DNA from: Geopsychrobacter electrodiphilus DSM 16401
GTDB lineage: Bacteria; Desulfobacterota; Desulfuromonadia; Desulfuromonadales; Geopsychrobacteraceae
Length of the DNA stretch: 64,000 nucleotides
Direction of reading: 5' to 3'
Assembly: GCF_000384395.1 (NCBI RefSeq)
Contig: NZ_ARWE01000001.1
Location: forward strand, 1,824,894 to 1,888,893
Part shown: positions 63,562 to 64,000 of the stretch, one piece after another
Position numbering within the stretch: the first letter of the stretch is position 1
How the letters are laid out: each line of letters starts with the position of its first letter
Translations under genes and position numbers: made by a program
The notes under the pieces: generated by a model
What the model was told of the DNA's origin: nothing
What the model saw: only the letters and a program-made list of their open reading frames with translations
The model's database searches: none

Positions 63562-64000
63562 TCAGAAAAACCACCTGGTCACCATAACTGCCACAAGGAT
63601 GCCGATAAAATCGGATATAAGACAGACCGGCACCAGATAACGGGTTTTCTTGATGCTGACGGCGCCCAGGTAAACGGCCAGCACGTAAAAGGTGGTCTCG
63701 GCGCTGCCCATGATGATGGCGGACATATGGGTGGCCATGGAGTCGGGCCCGGTGGTTTTGACGATGTCCACGAACAGTGCGGTCGAAGCGCTACCGGAGA
63801 GTGGCTTGATGATCGCCATGGAGACGGCTTCGATGGGGATATGCAGGAAGGAAAATACGCCGTAAAAGGCATCCCTGAGATAATCAAAAGCACCTGAGGC
63901 CTGGAAACCCTTAATCGCCACGAAGATGGTTAACAGATAGGGGAAAATTTTGAGAATAATCGCCGGCCCCTCTTTGGCTCCGGCGACAAAGGAGTCGTAG
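63562..64000 (-). CDS. spmB: SpmB-like nucleoside-recognition membrane protein (partial, 3' end)
   Basis: The frame runs open to the window edge at 64000, so the start is outside. Visible C-terminal ~145 residues: YDSFVAGAKEG (at the edge), IIKPLSGSASTALFVDIVKTTG, and SAIIMGSAETTFYVLAVYLG, with four hydrophobic segments. These are the gate motifs of the SpmA/SpmB family (spore maturation protein B). In non-spore-formers SpmB-like proteins are membrane proteins of unknown transport role. Confidence 0.85.
   Translation of the reverse strand, partial: YDSFVAGAKEGPAIILKIFPYLLTIFVAIKGFQASGAFDYLRDAFYGVFSFLHIPIEAVSMAIIKPLSGSASTALFVDIVKTTGPDSMATHMSAIIMGSAETTFYVLAVYLGAVSIKKTRYLVPVCLISDFIGILVAVMVTRWFF

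Overview
The window looks like chromosomal DNA of a Gram-negative, probably anaerobic or facultative bacterium. The gene set (a double-cubane cluster reductase with its activase, an SpmB-type membrane protein, an MCE lipoprotein, AsmA, many PAS/GGDEF/HD-GYP proteins, DUF4382 and IPT lipoproteins) fits the Desulfuromonadales/Geobacter group best. That placement is an inference from gene content, not from a marker gene.

Layout. (1) 0.6-12.4 kb is an AT-rich defence island. A membrane-anchored DUF2726/zinc-finger protein precedes seven tightly packed genes read as sspA-sspB-sspC-sspD-sspF-sspG-sspH, a single-strand DNA phosphorothioation system (SspABCD) with an SspFGH restriction arm. A promoter region with inverted repeats lies in front of sspA. 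(2) 12.4-17 kb starts with REP-like repeats, including a 115-bp tandem repeat and a ~140-bp element that recurs at 16.2 kb. It holds a DUF6933 gene, a CNNM-type membrane protein and a RelA/SpoT-TPR protein. (3) 17-30 kb is a mixed chromosomal region: LysR regulator divergent from a DUF1127 gene, an SDR, envelope lipoproteins, the double-cubane reductase/activase pair, AsmA, a three-gene export cluster (MsrA-like mini-protein, Met-rich lipoprotein, spondin-domain protein), a DsrE-like protein and an amino-acid permease. (4) 30-36.5 kb has a sigma-54-type promoter, a UbiB/ABC1 kinase, and two overlapping cyclic-di-GMP genes of opposite activity (multi-PAS GGDEF and PAS-GAF-HD-GYP). The GGDEF protein carries three nearly identical PAS copies.

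(5) 36.7-49.8 kb is a one-directional (minus strand) central-carbon and stress island in decay. Transaldolase, a sugar glycosidase, a HAD phosphatase, a cardiolipin-synthase-like protein, a STAS protein and a Na+/H+ antiporter look intact. Between them lie scars: a gnd'-'zwf deletion fusion, an alcohol dehydrogenase lacking its middle, pieces of PPK2, YihY and an APC permease, a DUF4396 gene with an in-frame stop, a truncated STAS piece fused to another gene's tail, and a frameshifted phosphoketolase. (6) 50-64 kb holds an aldehyde dehydrogenase, a fatty-acid desaturase, a DUF4382 lipoprotein, an ATP-grasp/CocE-hydrolase operon, exported proteins of unknown role (one with internal repeats), a divergent DisA_N-like (diadenylate cyclase-like) protein, a class II glutamine amidotransferase and the 3' part of an spmB-like gene cut by the window edge.

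No rRNA, convincing tRNA or CRISPR array was seen. Assignments rest on reading motifs by eye; no database search was run.
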